Shown: one piece after another, positions 1 to 7,851 of the stretch
Position numbering within the stretch: the first letter of the stretch is position 1
Layout of the letters: the number at the start of each line of letters is the position of its first letter
Assembly: GCF_011045115.1 (NCBI RefSeq)
Contig: NZ_JAAKZG010000005.1
Coordinates: 248,001 to 312,000 of the forward strand
Source: Mesorhizobium zhangyense
GTDB taxonomy: Bacteria > Pseudomonadota > Alphaproteobacteria > Rhizobiales > Rhizobiaceae
Direction: 5' to 3'
DNA length: 64,000 bases
Made by a program: the position numbers and the translations under genes
The notes under the pieces: generated by a model
Database searches by the model: none
Told to the model about the DNA's origin: nothing
The model's input: the letters and a program-made list of their open reading frames with translations, nothing else

Positions 1-891
1 GCCACCTCCGCCGATTGGGTCGAGCTGATCTCAACCCGCTACAATGGTTACGACATTCTCGAAATCCCGCCGAACGGGCAGGGTATCACCGCGCTCATCC
101 TGCTCAATTTGATGGCCAAGGTCGGCACCGGCAAGCTCGCGCCCGACAGTGCCGAGCGCTACCATCTCGAGATCGAGGCAGCGCGGCTGGCCTATTCGGT
201 GCGCGACCATCTGGTGGCCGATCCGAAGTCGATGACGGTCACGCCGGCGCAGCTTCTCTCGGACGCCTATACCGCCGCACTCGCCGAAGGAATCGATCCG
301 GCGCGGCGCAACGCAAAGATTGTGCTGCCGAAGACGCCGGCCTCTGACACGGTCTACCTCACGGTGGTCGATCGCGACCGCCGCGCCGTCTCCTTCATCA
401 ACTCGGTCTATGACAGTTTTGGCTCCAAGATCGTGACCCAGAAATCCGGTATCGCGCTGCAGAATCGCGGCGCCTGTTTTTCGCTGGAAGAGGGCCATCC
501 CAACGAGCTCGGCCCGCGCAAGCGGCCTATGCACACCATCATTCCGGCCATGGCGCTGAAAAATGGCAAGGCTGCGGTGTCTTTCGGCGTCATGGGCGGT
601 GCCTATCAGCCGATGGGCCACGCTCATGTCTTTTCCAACCTTGCCGACCACGGCATGGACCCGCAGGAAGCGCTCGACCATGCGCGGCTGTTCTGGGGCG
701 AGGATGGCGTGCTCGACGCCGAGGCCGGTATCTCGGTGGACGTTCGCGAGACGCTGACTGATAAAGGCCACACGCTGCGCGACGCGGCCAAGCCGCATGG
801 TGGCGGACAGGTCATCGTCATCGACGACAAGAACGGCTTTTTGATCGGCGGTTCGGACCCGCGCAAGGATGGGCTGGCGCTGGGCTGGTGA
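1..891 (+). CDS. ggt: Gamma-glutamyltransferase, C-terminal part (gene starts before the window)
   Basis: The reading frame is open from base 1, so the start lies upstream. The visible ~296 residues are the end of a periplasmic gamma-glutamyltransferase, which hydrolyses glutathione and transfers its gamma-glutamyl group. The first residues contain the family motif EIPPNGQG. The autocatalytic threonine is probably the Thr in DTVYLTVVD (codon 349-351), placed by aligning TVVD with the family's SVVD; this Thr starts the small subunit. The end HGGGQVIVIDD...GGSDPRKDG is also typical. The family call is secure; the substrate is not shown by sequence. Several rhizobial paralogues exist, so physiological role is open. 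Confidence 0.9.
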   Translation, partial: ATSADWVELISTRYNGYDILEIPPNGQGITALILLNLMAKVGTGKLAPDSAERYHLEIEAARLAYSVRDHLVADPKSMTVTPAQLLSDAYTAALAEGIDPARRNAKIVLPKTPASDTVYLTVVDRDRRAVSFINSVYDSFGSKIVTQKSGIALQNRGACFSLEEGHPNELGPRKRPMHTIIPAMALKNGKAAVSFGVMGGAYQPMGHAHVFSNLADHGMDPQEALDHARLFWGEDGVLDAEAGISVDVRETLTDKGHTLRDAAKPHGGGQVIVIDDKNGFLIGGSDPRKDGLALGW

Positions 892-954
892 GGGCTCTGG
901 CCCGGCACATCGCGCCGCAGTGACTTCGCGGCGCGGTCATGTCATTGACGCTGC

Positions 955-1362
955 ATGAAGTTCATGCGGCACCTCCTGAAGGACAGGCTGTCGGTCGGCG
1001 CAATTGCTGCGCTGATCGGCTATATGCTGCTGCTTCAGGGGCTGGTCGCCGGCTTCTCGCAAGGGGCGATGGCGGCTTCGGCCCTCGATCCCTTGCATGT
1101 CATCTGTGCTTCGGACGGAACGATCTCTACCGCTGCGAAAGAGCCCGGCGGCTCGCCGGTGGACAAGGCGTTCCAGTGTCCTTGCGCGACGCTCTGCCAG
1201 CTTGCTGCGACCGCCACGCCGGCGGTTCTCGGTGAACTCGCGGTCTTTGCCTATGCCGCGCCGAAAGACACGAATGCGGTTCGTCTTGAACCGCTCGGAG
1301 TTTTCCAGCCGGCCTTCCGAGGCCTTCTCGCAGAAGCCCGGGCACCACCACTCTCCATGTGA
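955..1362 (+). CDS. DUF2946-like small membrane/exported protein
   Basis: A 135-residue protein with a hydrophobic N-terminal segment (about residues 15-40) that could be a signal anchor. It has Cys51 in ICASDG and a cluster Cys75, Cys77 and Cys81 in QCPCATLC, the pattern seen in DUF2946 proteins, which often sit beside metal or PepSY membrane proteins. It lies 61 bp before a PepSY gene on the same strand and is probably co-transcribed with it. The cysteines suggest metal or redox binding, but this is inference. No good ribosome site is visible before this ATG; an in-frame ATG at 964 is an alternative start. Confidence 0.6.
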   Translation: MKFMRHLLKDRLSVGAIAALIGYMLLLQGLVAGFSQGAMAASALDPLHVICASDGTISTAAKEPGGSPVDKAFQCPCATLCQLAATATPAVLGELAVFAYAAPKDTNAVRLEPLGVFQPAFRGLLAEARAPPLSM

Positions 1363-1423
1363 CGTCGAACGATACGAAACCGGCCTGACAGGCCGTTCGA
1401 TATTTCACGCCTAGGAGATACTC

Positions 1424-2794
1424 ATGTCCGATCTGACCATCGGGCGGGAAAGTGCTGGCATTGCCGCGCAATCCGCGTCCGACCTCTACCGCGCTGTCTG
1501 GCGCTGGCATTTCTATGCGGGCCTGCTGGTCCTGCCCTTCATGATAACGCTTGCCGTCACCGGCGCGCTCTATCTGTTCAAGGATGAACTGGACGCTGTT
1601 ATTCATGCCGATTTGAAGCGCGTCGAAATCCAGCAAAGCGCTGTCAAAGTGGCGCCATCGGCGATGGTAGCTGCCGCACTTGCCGCGCATCCGGGCACGA
1701 CGCTCAAATATACCGATCCCACTTCTCCCGACGCATCCGTCGAGATCACCGTCAACACGCCGGCGGAGGGCAAGCTGGCGGTTTATGTCGACCCCTATGA
1801 CGGCAAGGTGCTGGGTTCGCTCCCCGATCGCGGCACGGTGATGTGGACCATCCGCTACCTGCACAGCCTGAAATATTTCGGCTCGACCGCCCGCATGGTG
1901 ATCGAGATCGCCGCAGGCTGGTCGATCCTGTTGGTCGGCACCGGCATCTATCTCTGGTGGCCGCGCCGGCAGACGGGCGGCGTCCTGAGTGTGCGCGGAA
2001 CGCCGAAGCGACGGGTGTTCTGGCGCGACACCCATGCCGTCACCGGCGTTTTCGTCGGCTTCTTCATCGTCTTTCTGGCCATCACCGGCATGCCCTGGTC
2101 GGGTGTCTGGGGCGGCAAGGTCAATGAATGGGCCAACGGCAACAATTTCGGCTATCCCGCCGGCGTGCGGACTGCCGTGCCGATGTCGGACGAGCATCTC
2201 GACCATGTCGCCAAGACATCATGGTCGCTCGAACAGGCGCAGGTTCCGGAGTCGCCCGCCGGCCATCACGGTGCCGCCCCGATCAGCCTGGATGACGCGG
2301 TTTCGACATTCGATCGGCTCGGCCTGCACCGCGGTTATGCCGTCAACATTCCGTCTGCGCCGACCGGCGTCTATACCGGCTCCGTCTATCCCGACGACGT
2401 GGCGCAACAGCGGGTGGTTCATCTCGACCAGTATTCGGGCAAGCCGCTGATCGACATGAGCTATGCGGATTACGGGCCGCTCGGCAAATGGCTGGAGTGG
2501 GGGATCAACGTTCATATGGGCCAGCAATTCGGGCTCGCAAATCAGCTTGTGCTGCTGGCAGCCTGCATCGCCATCGTCGCACTCGCCGTTTCGGCTGGTG
2601 TCATGTGGTGGAAGCGCCGCCCGCAAGGCTCGCTCGGCGTGCCGCCCATGCCGTCGGACAGCCGCGTGTTTCGTGGCCTGATTGCGATTCTTGCTGTCGG
2701 CGGGGTGGTGTTTCCGCTCGTCGGGGTATCGCTGGTGGTGATGCTGGCGCTGGATTGGGGATTTGGGCGGGCGAGGATGGTCAGGAAGGCTTGA
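1424..2794 (+). CDS. PepSY-associated transmembrane domain protein
   Basis: A 456-residue inner-membrane protein of the PepSY_TM family. About five membrane segments are visible: residues ~30-50, a pair flanking the first and second periplasmic regions, one before GVMWWKRRP, and one near the C-terminus. Histidines near membrane borders (RWHFYAG, YLHSLKYFG, DTHAVTG, INVHMGQ) fit a haem-binding or reductase-like role. Relatives are often linked to iron-siderophore or metal reduction. The start follows AGGAGATACTC, a strong ribosome site. The upstream DUF2946-like gene supports a metal-related function, but the substrate is unknown. Confidence 0.8.
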   Translation: MSDLTIGRESAGIAAQSASDLYRAVWRWHFYAGLLVLPFMITLAVTGALYLFKDELDAVIHADLKRVEIQQSAVKVAPSAMVAAALAAHPGTTLKYTDPTSPDASVEITVNTPAEGKLAVYVDPYDGKVLGSLPDRGTVMWTIRYLHSLKYFGSTARMVIEIAAGWSILLVGTGIYLWWPRRQTGGVLSVRGTPKRRVFWRDTHAVTGVFVGFFIVFLAITGMPWSGVWGGKVNEWANGNNFGYPAGVRTAVPMSDEHLDHVAKTSWSLEQAQVPESPAGHHGAAPISLDDAVSTFDRLGLHRGYAVNIPSAPTGVYTGSVYPDDVAQQRVVHLDQYSGKPLIDMSYADYGPLGKWLEWGINVHMGQQFGLANQLVLLAACIAIVALAVSAGVMWWKRRPQGSLGVPPMPSDSRVFRGLIAILAVGGVVFPLVGVSLVVMLALDWGFGRARMVRKA

Positions 2795-2824
2795 GGGGAA
2801 GCAGGCTGGCCGCAACGTTGACGA

Positions 2825-2870
2825 CCCCCTCTCCCCGTCCTTTACGGGGAGAGGGTAAGGGTGAGGGGCC
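2825..2870. repeat. REP-like palindrome, family R1 (CTCTCCCCG...CGGGGAGAG)
   Basis: A short hairpin-forming palindrome followed by GGTAAGGGTGAGGGG, just after the PepSY gene. The same theme recurs at 5981-6100, 24469-24610, 31138-31263, 45271-45425, 55149-55302 and 58250-58286, always between genes. Confidence 0.8.
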
Positions 2871-2902
2871 GTTTCTATCAAGATCTGAAAGATAGAGTCT
2901 CC

Positions 2903-3021
2903 GGCAAAACGCCTCCTTCGGAAACGTCGCCGCTACCCCGGCCCTCCGCTAGGGCTCCGGGCGTTCGTCGCTTCAATCGACAAATCGTTGTCGATTGATC
3001 GCCTGCGGCGACCGCTCCTCA
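2903..3021 (-). repeat. Stop-codon-linked repeat, family R3, copy A
   Basis: Read on the minus strand it begins at the phaR stop codon (GGTGAGGAGCGGTC), runs through the hairpin CAATCGACAA/TTGTCGATTG (2974-2997) and ends with CCCGGAGCCCTAGCGGAGGGC. About 60 bp from the stop codon onward are nearly identical to the sequence after the ABC-F gene at 24244, which also starts at that gene's stop codon. A third copy with another hairpin follows ftsH. Confidence 0.75.
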
Positions 3022-3618
3022 CCCCATGGAATCAATTTTCCGCTGCATGGCGGCGATCTGTTCCTTCAGTTCCTGAAGGTCGCCAGGCTTTTCGGAACTT
3101 TCCTGCTTTGCCTGCTCGGCGGGTGCGGATGCTGGGCCGCCCTGCGGGAAAGGCGTGAACAGGCGCATGGCGTTCTGGAACATTTCCATGTTGCGGCGCG
3201 TCTGCTCTTCCAGCGCTTTCATCGGCGCAAGCTTCATCACCTCCATCGGCGACTTGCCGAGGGAGGTTTTCATCTGCTCGCGAAAGCGCTCCTGCTCCTT
3301 GGCGAAGGCCACCATCGATTGTTCGAGGAAGCTCGGCACGATCATCTGCATCTGGTCGCCATAGAAGGCGATGAGCTGGCGCAGGAACGGGATCGGCAGC
3401 ATGTTCTGCCCGTCCTTGTTCTCCAGCTCGAAAATGATCTGCGTCAGCACCGGGTGGGTGATGTCCTCGCCGGTCTTGGCGTCCTGAACGGTGAATTCCT
3501 CGCCCTTCTTGACCATCTCGGCCAGGTCCTCGAGCGTCACATAGGTGCTGGTGCCTGTGTTGTAGAGGCGGCGGTTGGCATATTTCTTGATCACCACCGG
3601 ATCGTCTTTTGCGGGCAT
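3019..3618 (-). CDS. phaR: Polyhydroxyalkanoate synthesis repressor PhaR
   Basis: A 199-residue regulator. The start at 3618 follows GGGGAGGAATTTG; the open frame extends further upstream, but the conserved protein begins MPAKDDPVVIKKYANRRLYN. The N-terminal PHB/PHA accumulation regulator domain carries KKYANRRLYNT and YVTLEDLAEMV, then two DUF1013-like PHB-associated segments; the C-terminus is glutamine/alanine rich and ends in a short coiled coil (LQELKEQIAAMQRKID). PhaR binds PHB granules and represses phasin and PHB genes when polymer is absent. It diverges from phaA-phaB, with TTGC/GCAA palindromes between them that may be its operators. Confidence 0.92.
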   Translation of the reverse strand: MPAKDDPVVIKKYANRRLYNTGTSTYVTLEDLAEMVKKGEEFTVQDAKTGEDITHPVLTQIIFELENKDGQNMLPIPFLRQLIAFYGDQMQMIVPSFLEQSMVAFAKEQERFREQMKTSLGKSPMEVMKLAPMKALEEQTRRNMEMFQNAMRLFTPFPQGGPASAPAEQAKQESSEKPGDLQELKEQIAAMQRKIDSMG

Positions 3619-3697
3619 CAAATTCCTCCCCAGGGACCGGAACGCGAAGTATGCAGCCGGTAACGATTGCGCCATGGCGAGGATATGCGCAAAACGT

Positions 3698-3794
3698 CTG
3701 CAATTCCAAGCGCTTTGTGCAGTGCGGGAAATTTGCCCGCAAATGCTGCGCAGCATAGGGCGATTTTTTGGCGGCGTTTTATTGCGGCAGCAAT
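3698..3794. promoter_or_regulatory. Cluster of TTGC/GCAA palindromes between phaR and phaA (possible PhaR operators)
   Basis: Several dyads lie in the divergent region: ATTTGC-CC-GCAAAT (3731-3744), the 14 bp palindrome ATGCTGCGCAGCAT (3743-3756), ATTGC-GGCA-GCAAT (3781-3794) and a wider CTGCA...TGCAG pair (3698-3722). PhaR proteins elsewhere bind TGC-rich dyads, so autoregulation and control of phaAB are plausible. The assignment is inference. Confidence 0.5.
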
Positions 3795-3896
3795 CCTGAC
3801 CAATCGATTTCCAGTTTGACTCGGGTTCTTTAACGGGCAAGAAAAGCCCTTGAGGAGACCGTCTTCGGTCACGCCCTAACTGTTCTGGAGAGTGAA

Positions 3897-5081
3897 ATGC
3901 CCGCCTCGAATTCCATCGTCGTCGCCAGCGCCGCCCGCACCGCGGTCGGTTCCTTCAACGGCTCATTCGCCAACACGCCGGCCCATGAACTGGGCGCGGT
4001 AGTCGTCAAGGAAGTGCTGGCGCGTGCCGGTGTGGAGGCGGCTGAAGTCGATGAAGTCATTCTCGGTCAGGTGCTGACGGCGGGGCAGGGGCAGAACCCG
4101 GCGCGCCAGGCGTCCATCGCCGCCGGCCTGCCCATTGAAACCACCGCCTGGGGGCTCAATCAGGTCTGCGGCTCCGGCCTGCGCGCCATCGCGCTCGGCA
4201 TGCAGCAGATCGCGACCGGTGACGCCAAGATCATCGTTGCCGGCGGCCAGGAATCGATGTCGCTGTCCACGCACTGCCAGCATCTGCGGGCCGGCACCAA
4301 GATGGGCGACCTGAAGCTCATCGACACGATGATCAAGGACGGTCTGTGGGACGCCTTCAACGGCTACCACATGGGCAACACCGCCGAAAACGTCGCGCGC
4401 CAGTTCCAGATTACCCGCGACGATCAGGACGAATTTGCGCTCGCCTCGCAGAACAAGGCCGAGGCGGCGCAGAAGGCCGGAAAGTTCAAGGACGAGATCG
4501 TCGCCTTCACCGTCAAGGGCCGCAAGGGCGACACCATCGTCGACCAGGACGAATATATCCGCATCGGCGCGACGATCGATGCCATGCAGAAGCTGAAACC
4601 CGCCTTCGACAAGGACGGCACGGTGACCGCCGCGAACGCATCCGGCCTGAATGACGGTGCCGCCGCAGCCGTGCTGATGACCGAAGCCGAAGCCGAGAGG
4701 CGCGGCATCACCCCGCTTGCCCGCATCGTCTCCTGGGCAACCGCCGGCGTCGATCCGCAGATTATGGGCACAGGCCCGATCCCGGCATCGAAGAAGGCGC
4801 TGGAAAAGGCCGGCTGGTCGGTGGCCGATCTCGACCTCGTCGAAGCCAACGAGGCTTTCGCTGCCCAGGCCTGCGCGGTCAATAAGGGTCTTGGCTGGGA
4901 TCCGGCCATCGTCAACGTCAATGGCGGCGCCATCGCCATCGGCCACCCCATCGGCGCATCCGGCGCGCGCATCTTCAACACGCTGGTCTTCGAGATGAAG
5001 CGCCGCGGCGCCAAGAAGGGCCTCGCCACGCTGTGCATCGGCGGCGGCATGGGCGTGGCGATGTCTGTGGAAGCGATTTAG
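3897..5081 (+). CDS. phaA: Acetyl-CoA C-acetyltransferase (beta-ketothiolase)
   Basis: A 394-residue biosynthetic thiolase that condenses two acetyl-CoA to acetoacetyl-CoA, the first step of PHB synthesis. The catalytic residues are visible: Cys91 in [10 protein letters not shown], His350 in [10 protein letters not shown] and Cys380 in [15 protein letters not shown] is also typical. Length matches the family. The start follows GGAGAGTGAA. It is followed 141 bp later by phaB, with an inverted AGTAGGGG-rich repeat between, and divergent phaR lies upstream, so the locus is a classic PHB precursor cluster; no PHB synthase gene (phaC) is in the window. Confidence 0.97.
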   Translation: MPASNSIVVASAARTAVGSFNGSFANTPAHELGAVVVKEVLARAGVEAAEVDEVILGQVLTAGQGQNPARQASIAAGLPIETTAWGLNQVCGSGLRAIALGMQQIATGDAKIIVAGGQESMSLSTHCQHLRAGTKMGDLKLIDTMIKDGLWDAFNGYHMGNTAENVARQFQITRDDQDEFALASQNKAEAAQKAGKFKDEIVAFTVKGRKGDTIVDQDEYIRIGATIDAMQKLKPAFDKDGTVTAANASGLNDGAAAAVLMTEAEAERRGITPLARIVSWATAGVDPQIMGTGPIPASKKALEKAGWSVADLDLVEANEAFAAQACAVNKGLGWDPAIVNVNGGAIAIGHPIGASGARIFNTLVFEMKRRGAKKGLATLCIGGGMGVAMSVEAI

Positions 5082-5091
5082 GAATCTAGGG

Positions 5092-5199
5092 GAATAAGGG
5101 AATAGGGCAGTAGGGGAGTAGGGGAGTAGGGGGAAGTAGCCAGTAAGGATGTGGTTGTTTCCAAGCCGTCTTCCTTACTGCCTTACTCCCCTACTCCCA
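5092..5199. repeat. AGTAGGGG-rich imperfect inverted repeat between phaA and phaB
   Basis: The left side holds tandem copies of AGTAGGGG and the right arm carries CCTTACTCCCCTACTCCC, so the transcript can form a long hairpin between phaA and phaB. It may alter the phaA:phaB message ratio; this is inference. Confidence 0.6.
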
Positions 5200-5222
5200 T
5201 AAAAAATAAGAGGAGGACAATC

Positions 5223-5945
5223 ATGACAAGAACAGCACTCGTAACCGGGGGATCGCGTGGCATCGGGGCGGCGATTGCCGTCGCGCTGAAGGATGCCGAC
5301 TACAAGGTTGCCGCCAATTATGCCGGCAATGACGAAGCGGCGCAGAAATTCACCGCCGATACCGGCATCAAGACCTACAAATGGTCGGTCGCCGACTATG
5401 ACGCCTGCGAGGCCGGGATAAAACAGGTCGAGGCCGATCTCGGTCCGATCGATGTGCTGGTCAACAATGCCGGCATCACCCGCGATGCGCCCTTCCACAA
5501 GATGACGCGCGACCAGTGGCGCGAGGTCATGGAAACCAATCTCAACGGCGTCTTCAACATGACGCATCCGCTGTGGAACGGCATGCGCGAGCGCAAGTTC
5601 GGCCGTATCATCACCATTTCCTCGATCAACGGCCAGAAGGGCCAGTTCGCGCAGGCCAATTATTCTGCGGCCAAGGCCGGCGATATCGGCTTCACCAAGG
5701 CCCTGGCGCAGGAAGGCGCGCGCGCCGGCATCACCGTCAATGCGATCTGCCCCGGCTATATCGCCACGGACATGGTCATGGCGGTGCCGGAAAAGGTGCG
5801 CGAGTCGATCATTGCGCAGATCCCGGTCGGCCGGCTCGGCGAGGCTGCCGAGATCGCGCGCTGCGTGGTGTTTCTGTCATCCGACGATGCCGGCTTCATC
5901 ACCGGTTCGACGATAACGGCCAATGGCGGGCAATACTTCGTCTGA
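5223..5945 (+). CDS. phaB: Acetoacetyl-CoA reductase (NADPH)
   Basis: A 240-residue short-chain dehydrogenase that reduces acetoacetyl-CoA to (R)-3-hydroxybutyryl-CoA for PHB. The cofactor motif is GGSRGIG (residues 9-15), NNAG follows at 81-84, and the catalytic set is Ser133/134, Tyr147 and Lys151 in ISSINGQKGQFAQANYSAAK. The start at 5223 follows AGAGGAGGACAATC; an open extension upstream to 5151 has no support. It lies downstream of phaA in the same direction. Confidence 0.96.
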   Translation: MTRTALVTGGSRGIGAAIAVALKDADYKVAANYAGNDEAAQKFTADTGIKTYKWSVADYDACEAGIKQVEADLGPIDVLVNNAGITRDAPFHKMTRDQWREVMETNLNGVFNMTHPLWNGMRERKFGRIITISSINGQKGQFAQANYSAAKAGDIGFTKALAQEGARAGITVNAICPGYIATDMVMAVPEKVRESIIAQIPVGRLGEAAEIARCVVFLSSDDAGFITGSTITANGGQYFV

Positions 5946-5980
5946 GCCCGATCGAAGCTCTTATTCTGGCGGTAGTGCCG

Positions 5981-6100
5981 CCCCTCACCCTTACCCTCTC
6001 CCCGTGAAGAACGGAGAGAGGAAGGCGTCAGCGTTAGAACTTCTTCCTTCTCCCCGTTTTTCAAGGGGAGAAGGTGCCGGCAGGCGGATGAGGGGCAGCT
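5981..6100. repeat. R1-family palindromes between phaB and aqpZ
   Basis: Two hairpins in series, CCCTCACCCTTACCCTCTC...GAGAGAGG and CTTCTCCCCG...CGGGGAGAAG-like, followed by GGATGAGGGGCAGC. It lies in the convergent gap between phaB and aqpZ. Confidence 0.7.
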
Positions 6101-6120
6101 TTACATAGCCAGAAAAAAGA

Positions 6121-6144
6121 AAACGGCGCCCGAGGGCGCCGTTT
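6121..6144 (-). terminator. Terminator of aqpZ
   Basis: Perfect stem AAACGGCGCCC with loop GAG and matching arm, 21 bp after the aqpZ stop on the minus strand, followed by a TTTTCTTTTTT-type tract in that direction. Confidence 0.8.
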
Positions 6145-6165
6145 CCGTTTGATCTGCGGCAAAAA

Positions 6166-6855
6166 TCACTCGTCGCCGAACAGCGACTTGTGGGCGATGC
6201 CGGCGAGGATTGCGCCGACGATCGGGGCGACCCAGAACAGCCAGAGTTGCTGCAGCGCCCAGCCGCCGACGAACAGTGCCGGGCCGGTGGAGCGGGCCGG
6301 GTTGACCGAGGTGTTGGTCACCGGGATCGAGATCAGGTGGATCAGGGTCAGCGCCAGGCCGATGGCGATCGGCGCAAAACCTGCCGGAACGCGTTTCGTC
6401 GTGACGCCGAGGATGATCATCAGGAACATGAAGGTCAGCACGATTTCGGCGACAAGTGCTGCACCCATCGAATAGCCGCCCGGCGAATGCTCGCCATAGC
6501 CGTTCGATGCAAAGCCGCCGGAAAGCGAGAAATCCGCCTTGCCGCTGGCGATGAAGTACAGGATTGCCGAGGCGACGATGGCGCCGATGACCTGGGCGAT
6601 GACATAGGGCACGAGGTCCTTGGCCGGAAGACGCCCGGCCACGGTGAGGCCGACGGATACGGCCGGATTGAAGTGGCCGCCGGAAATCCCGCCCACGGCA
6701 TAAGCCATGGTGAGAACCGTCAGACCGAACGCAAACGCAACGCCAAGAAAACCAATACCGAGATCGGGGAAAGCGGCGGCAAGAACGGCGCTGCCGCAGC
6801 CACCGAAGACAAGCCAGAAAGTACCGAGAAACTCGGCGAAGAGACGTTTGGACAT
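6166..6855 (-). CDS. aqpZ: Aquaporin Z
   Basis: A 229-residue water channel of the MIP family with six membrane spans and the two NPA boxes: [10 protein letters not shown] in the first half and [10 protein letters not shown] in the second. The Arg after the second NPA (NPARS) and the His/Thr-lined filter fit a water-selective aquaporin rather than a glycerol facilitator, which usually has NPARD. The start follows AGGAGGGTATTACC. It is convergent with phaB and ends in its own terminator. Confidence 0.95.
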   Translation of the reverse strand: MSKRLFAEFLGTFWLVFGGCGSAVLAAAFPDLGIGFLGVAFAFGLTVLTMAYAVGGISGGHFNPAVSVGLTVAGRLPAKDLVPYVIAQVIGAIVASAILYFIASGKADFSLSGGFASNGYGEHSPGGYSMGAALVAEIVLTFMFLMIILGVTTKRVPAGFAPIAIGLALTLIHLISIPVTNTSVNPARSTGPALFVGGWALQQLWLFWVAPIVGAILAGIAHKSLFGDE

Positions 6856-6959
6856 GGTAATACCCTCCTAGTACCAATGGCCTAGAGATTCACGAAATCG
6901 GGCACAACGCAATGGCGAGACATGCGGTGGGCCCCGGCACTTCAACGATTGTCACAGCT

Positions 6960-7740
6960 ATTTACGTTGGGTCAGGCTCCGCGTTTGCAAAGCTGTGCCG
7001 GAACGAGGCATTTTGGTTAATTCCCAATTCCTGGCCGGCCTGCCAGAGCGACGTCGACAGGGGATAATTGTGCCTCGTCGCACAAGCCTCACCATATGCT
7101 GTGGTGAACAAACCGGGAAACAAGCTCCATCAGCGATTCGTCGCTGCTTCGTTCTTCCTTTGAGCGGAACGTTAACGGAAATACTCGCCGCGGGGCTCTC
7201 CGCGGTCATTTCCGCTTAAGCATTTTTACGAAAGCCTTAAGGCGCGAGCCGCGCCTTCGGCCAGGGAAAGTGCTGCGCCGGGCAAAGGTTAACAACAGTA
7301 GCGAAAAAGGCGTAATCGGGTGAATGCGCCCTCCTGCATCTGGATGCTGAATCGCTGTCAAGTCCCATATGTTGCGTCGAACAAACCATGAATCCAGCTA
7401 AATCAGTGATTCGTCGCCGATTCGTTCCGTGTTTGGCCGGAACGTTAATTTTGAGACGCGCGAGGTCGGATGTTCTCGAGGGGGAATTCTATAAAATCAA
7501 ATGAATTCAGTATGTTGAGTTCTATCGAGCACATCCAGCCGGCAAAAGGTTAACGCCACGGATCGAATCTCGCGTTCGGCAAATATCAGTGATTCAGCAT
7601 GTGGTGAGATTCACTGGGAGTCAGGCTACATGTGGGGGTGAACAAAAGCTGAATCTGCCGGAGTCAGCGATTCGTAGCCGATTCGTTCCAGACTCGTTCC
7701 ACCTCTTAATTTTCGCGAAAATTCAGGCTTTCGTTTCCGC
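6960..7740. repeat. Gene-free region with an imperfect ~265 bp tandem repeat, dense in GANTC sites
   Basis: No gene is supported between aqpZ and the helicase. A block GAACAAA...ATCAGCGATTCGT(C/A)GC-GATTCGTT recurs three times with the GATTCG core at about 7135, 7408 and 7669, and GGCAAA(A)GGTTAAC recurs at about 7281 and 7541, giving a period near 265 bp. From 7349 to 7695 there are 13 GANTC sites (GAATC, GATTC, GAGTC, GACTC), about one every 27 bp. GANTC is the CcrM methylation target in alphaproteobacteria. The function is unknown: a methylation-sensitive promoter array, tandem small RNAs or a structural site are all possible. Confidence 0.7.
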
Positions 7741-7851
7741 GCCCAAGTGCCTATCTGTCGAAACGAACGTGCTTGCCCGGAAATTGCCGCGATAGCCGGC
7801 CAGTCGGGTCTTTCGCGACAAACCGCGCCAGAAAGGCCGCCACCGCCGCCG

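Noticed and set aside
2995-3663. Plus-strand frame opposite phaR
   Set aside because: Shadow of phaR; only phaR shows family motifs.
6960-7740. Possible chromosomal replication origin
   Set aside because: No DnaA boxes (TTATCCACA-type) were found and the neighbours differ from known Rhizobiales origins near hemE.
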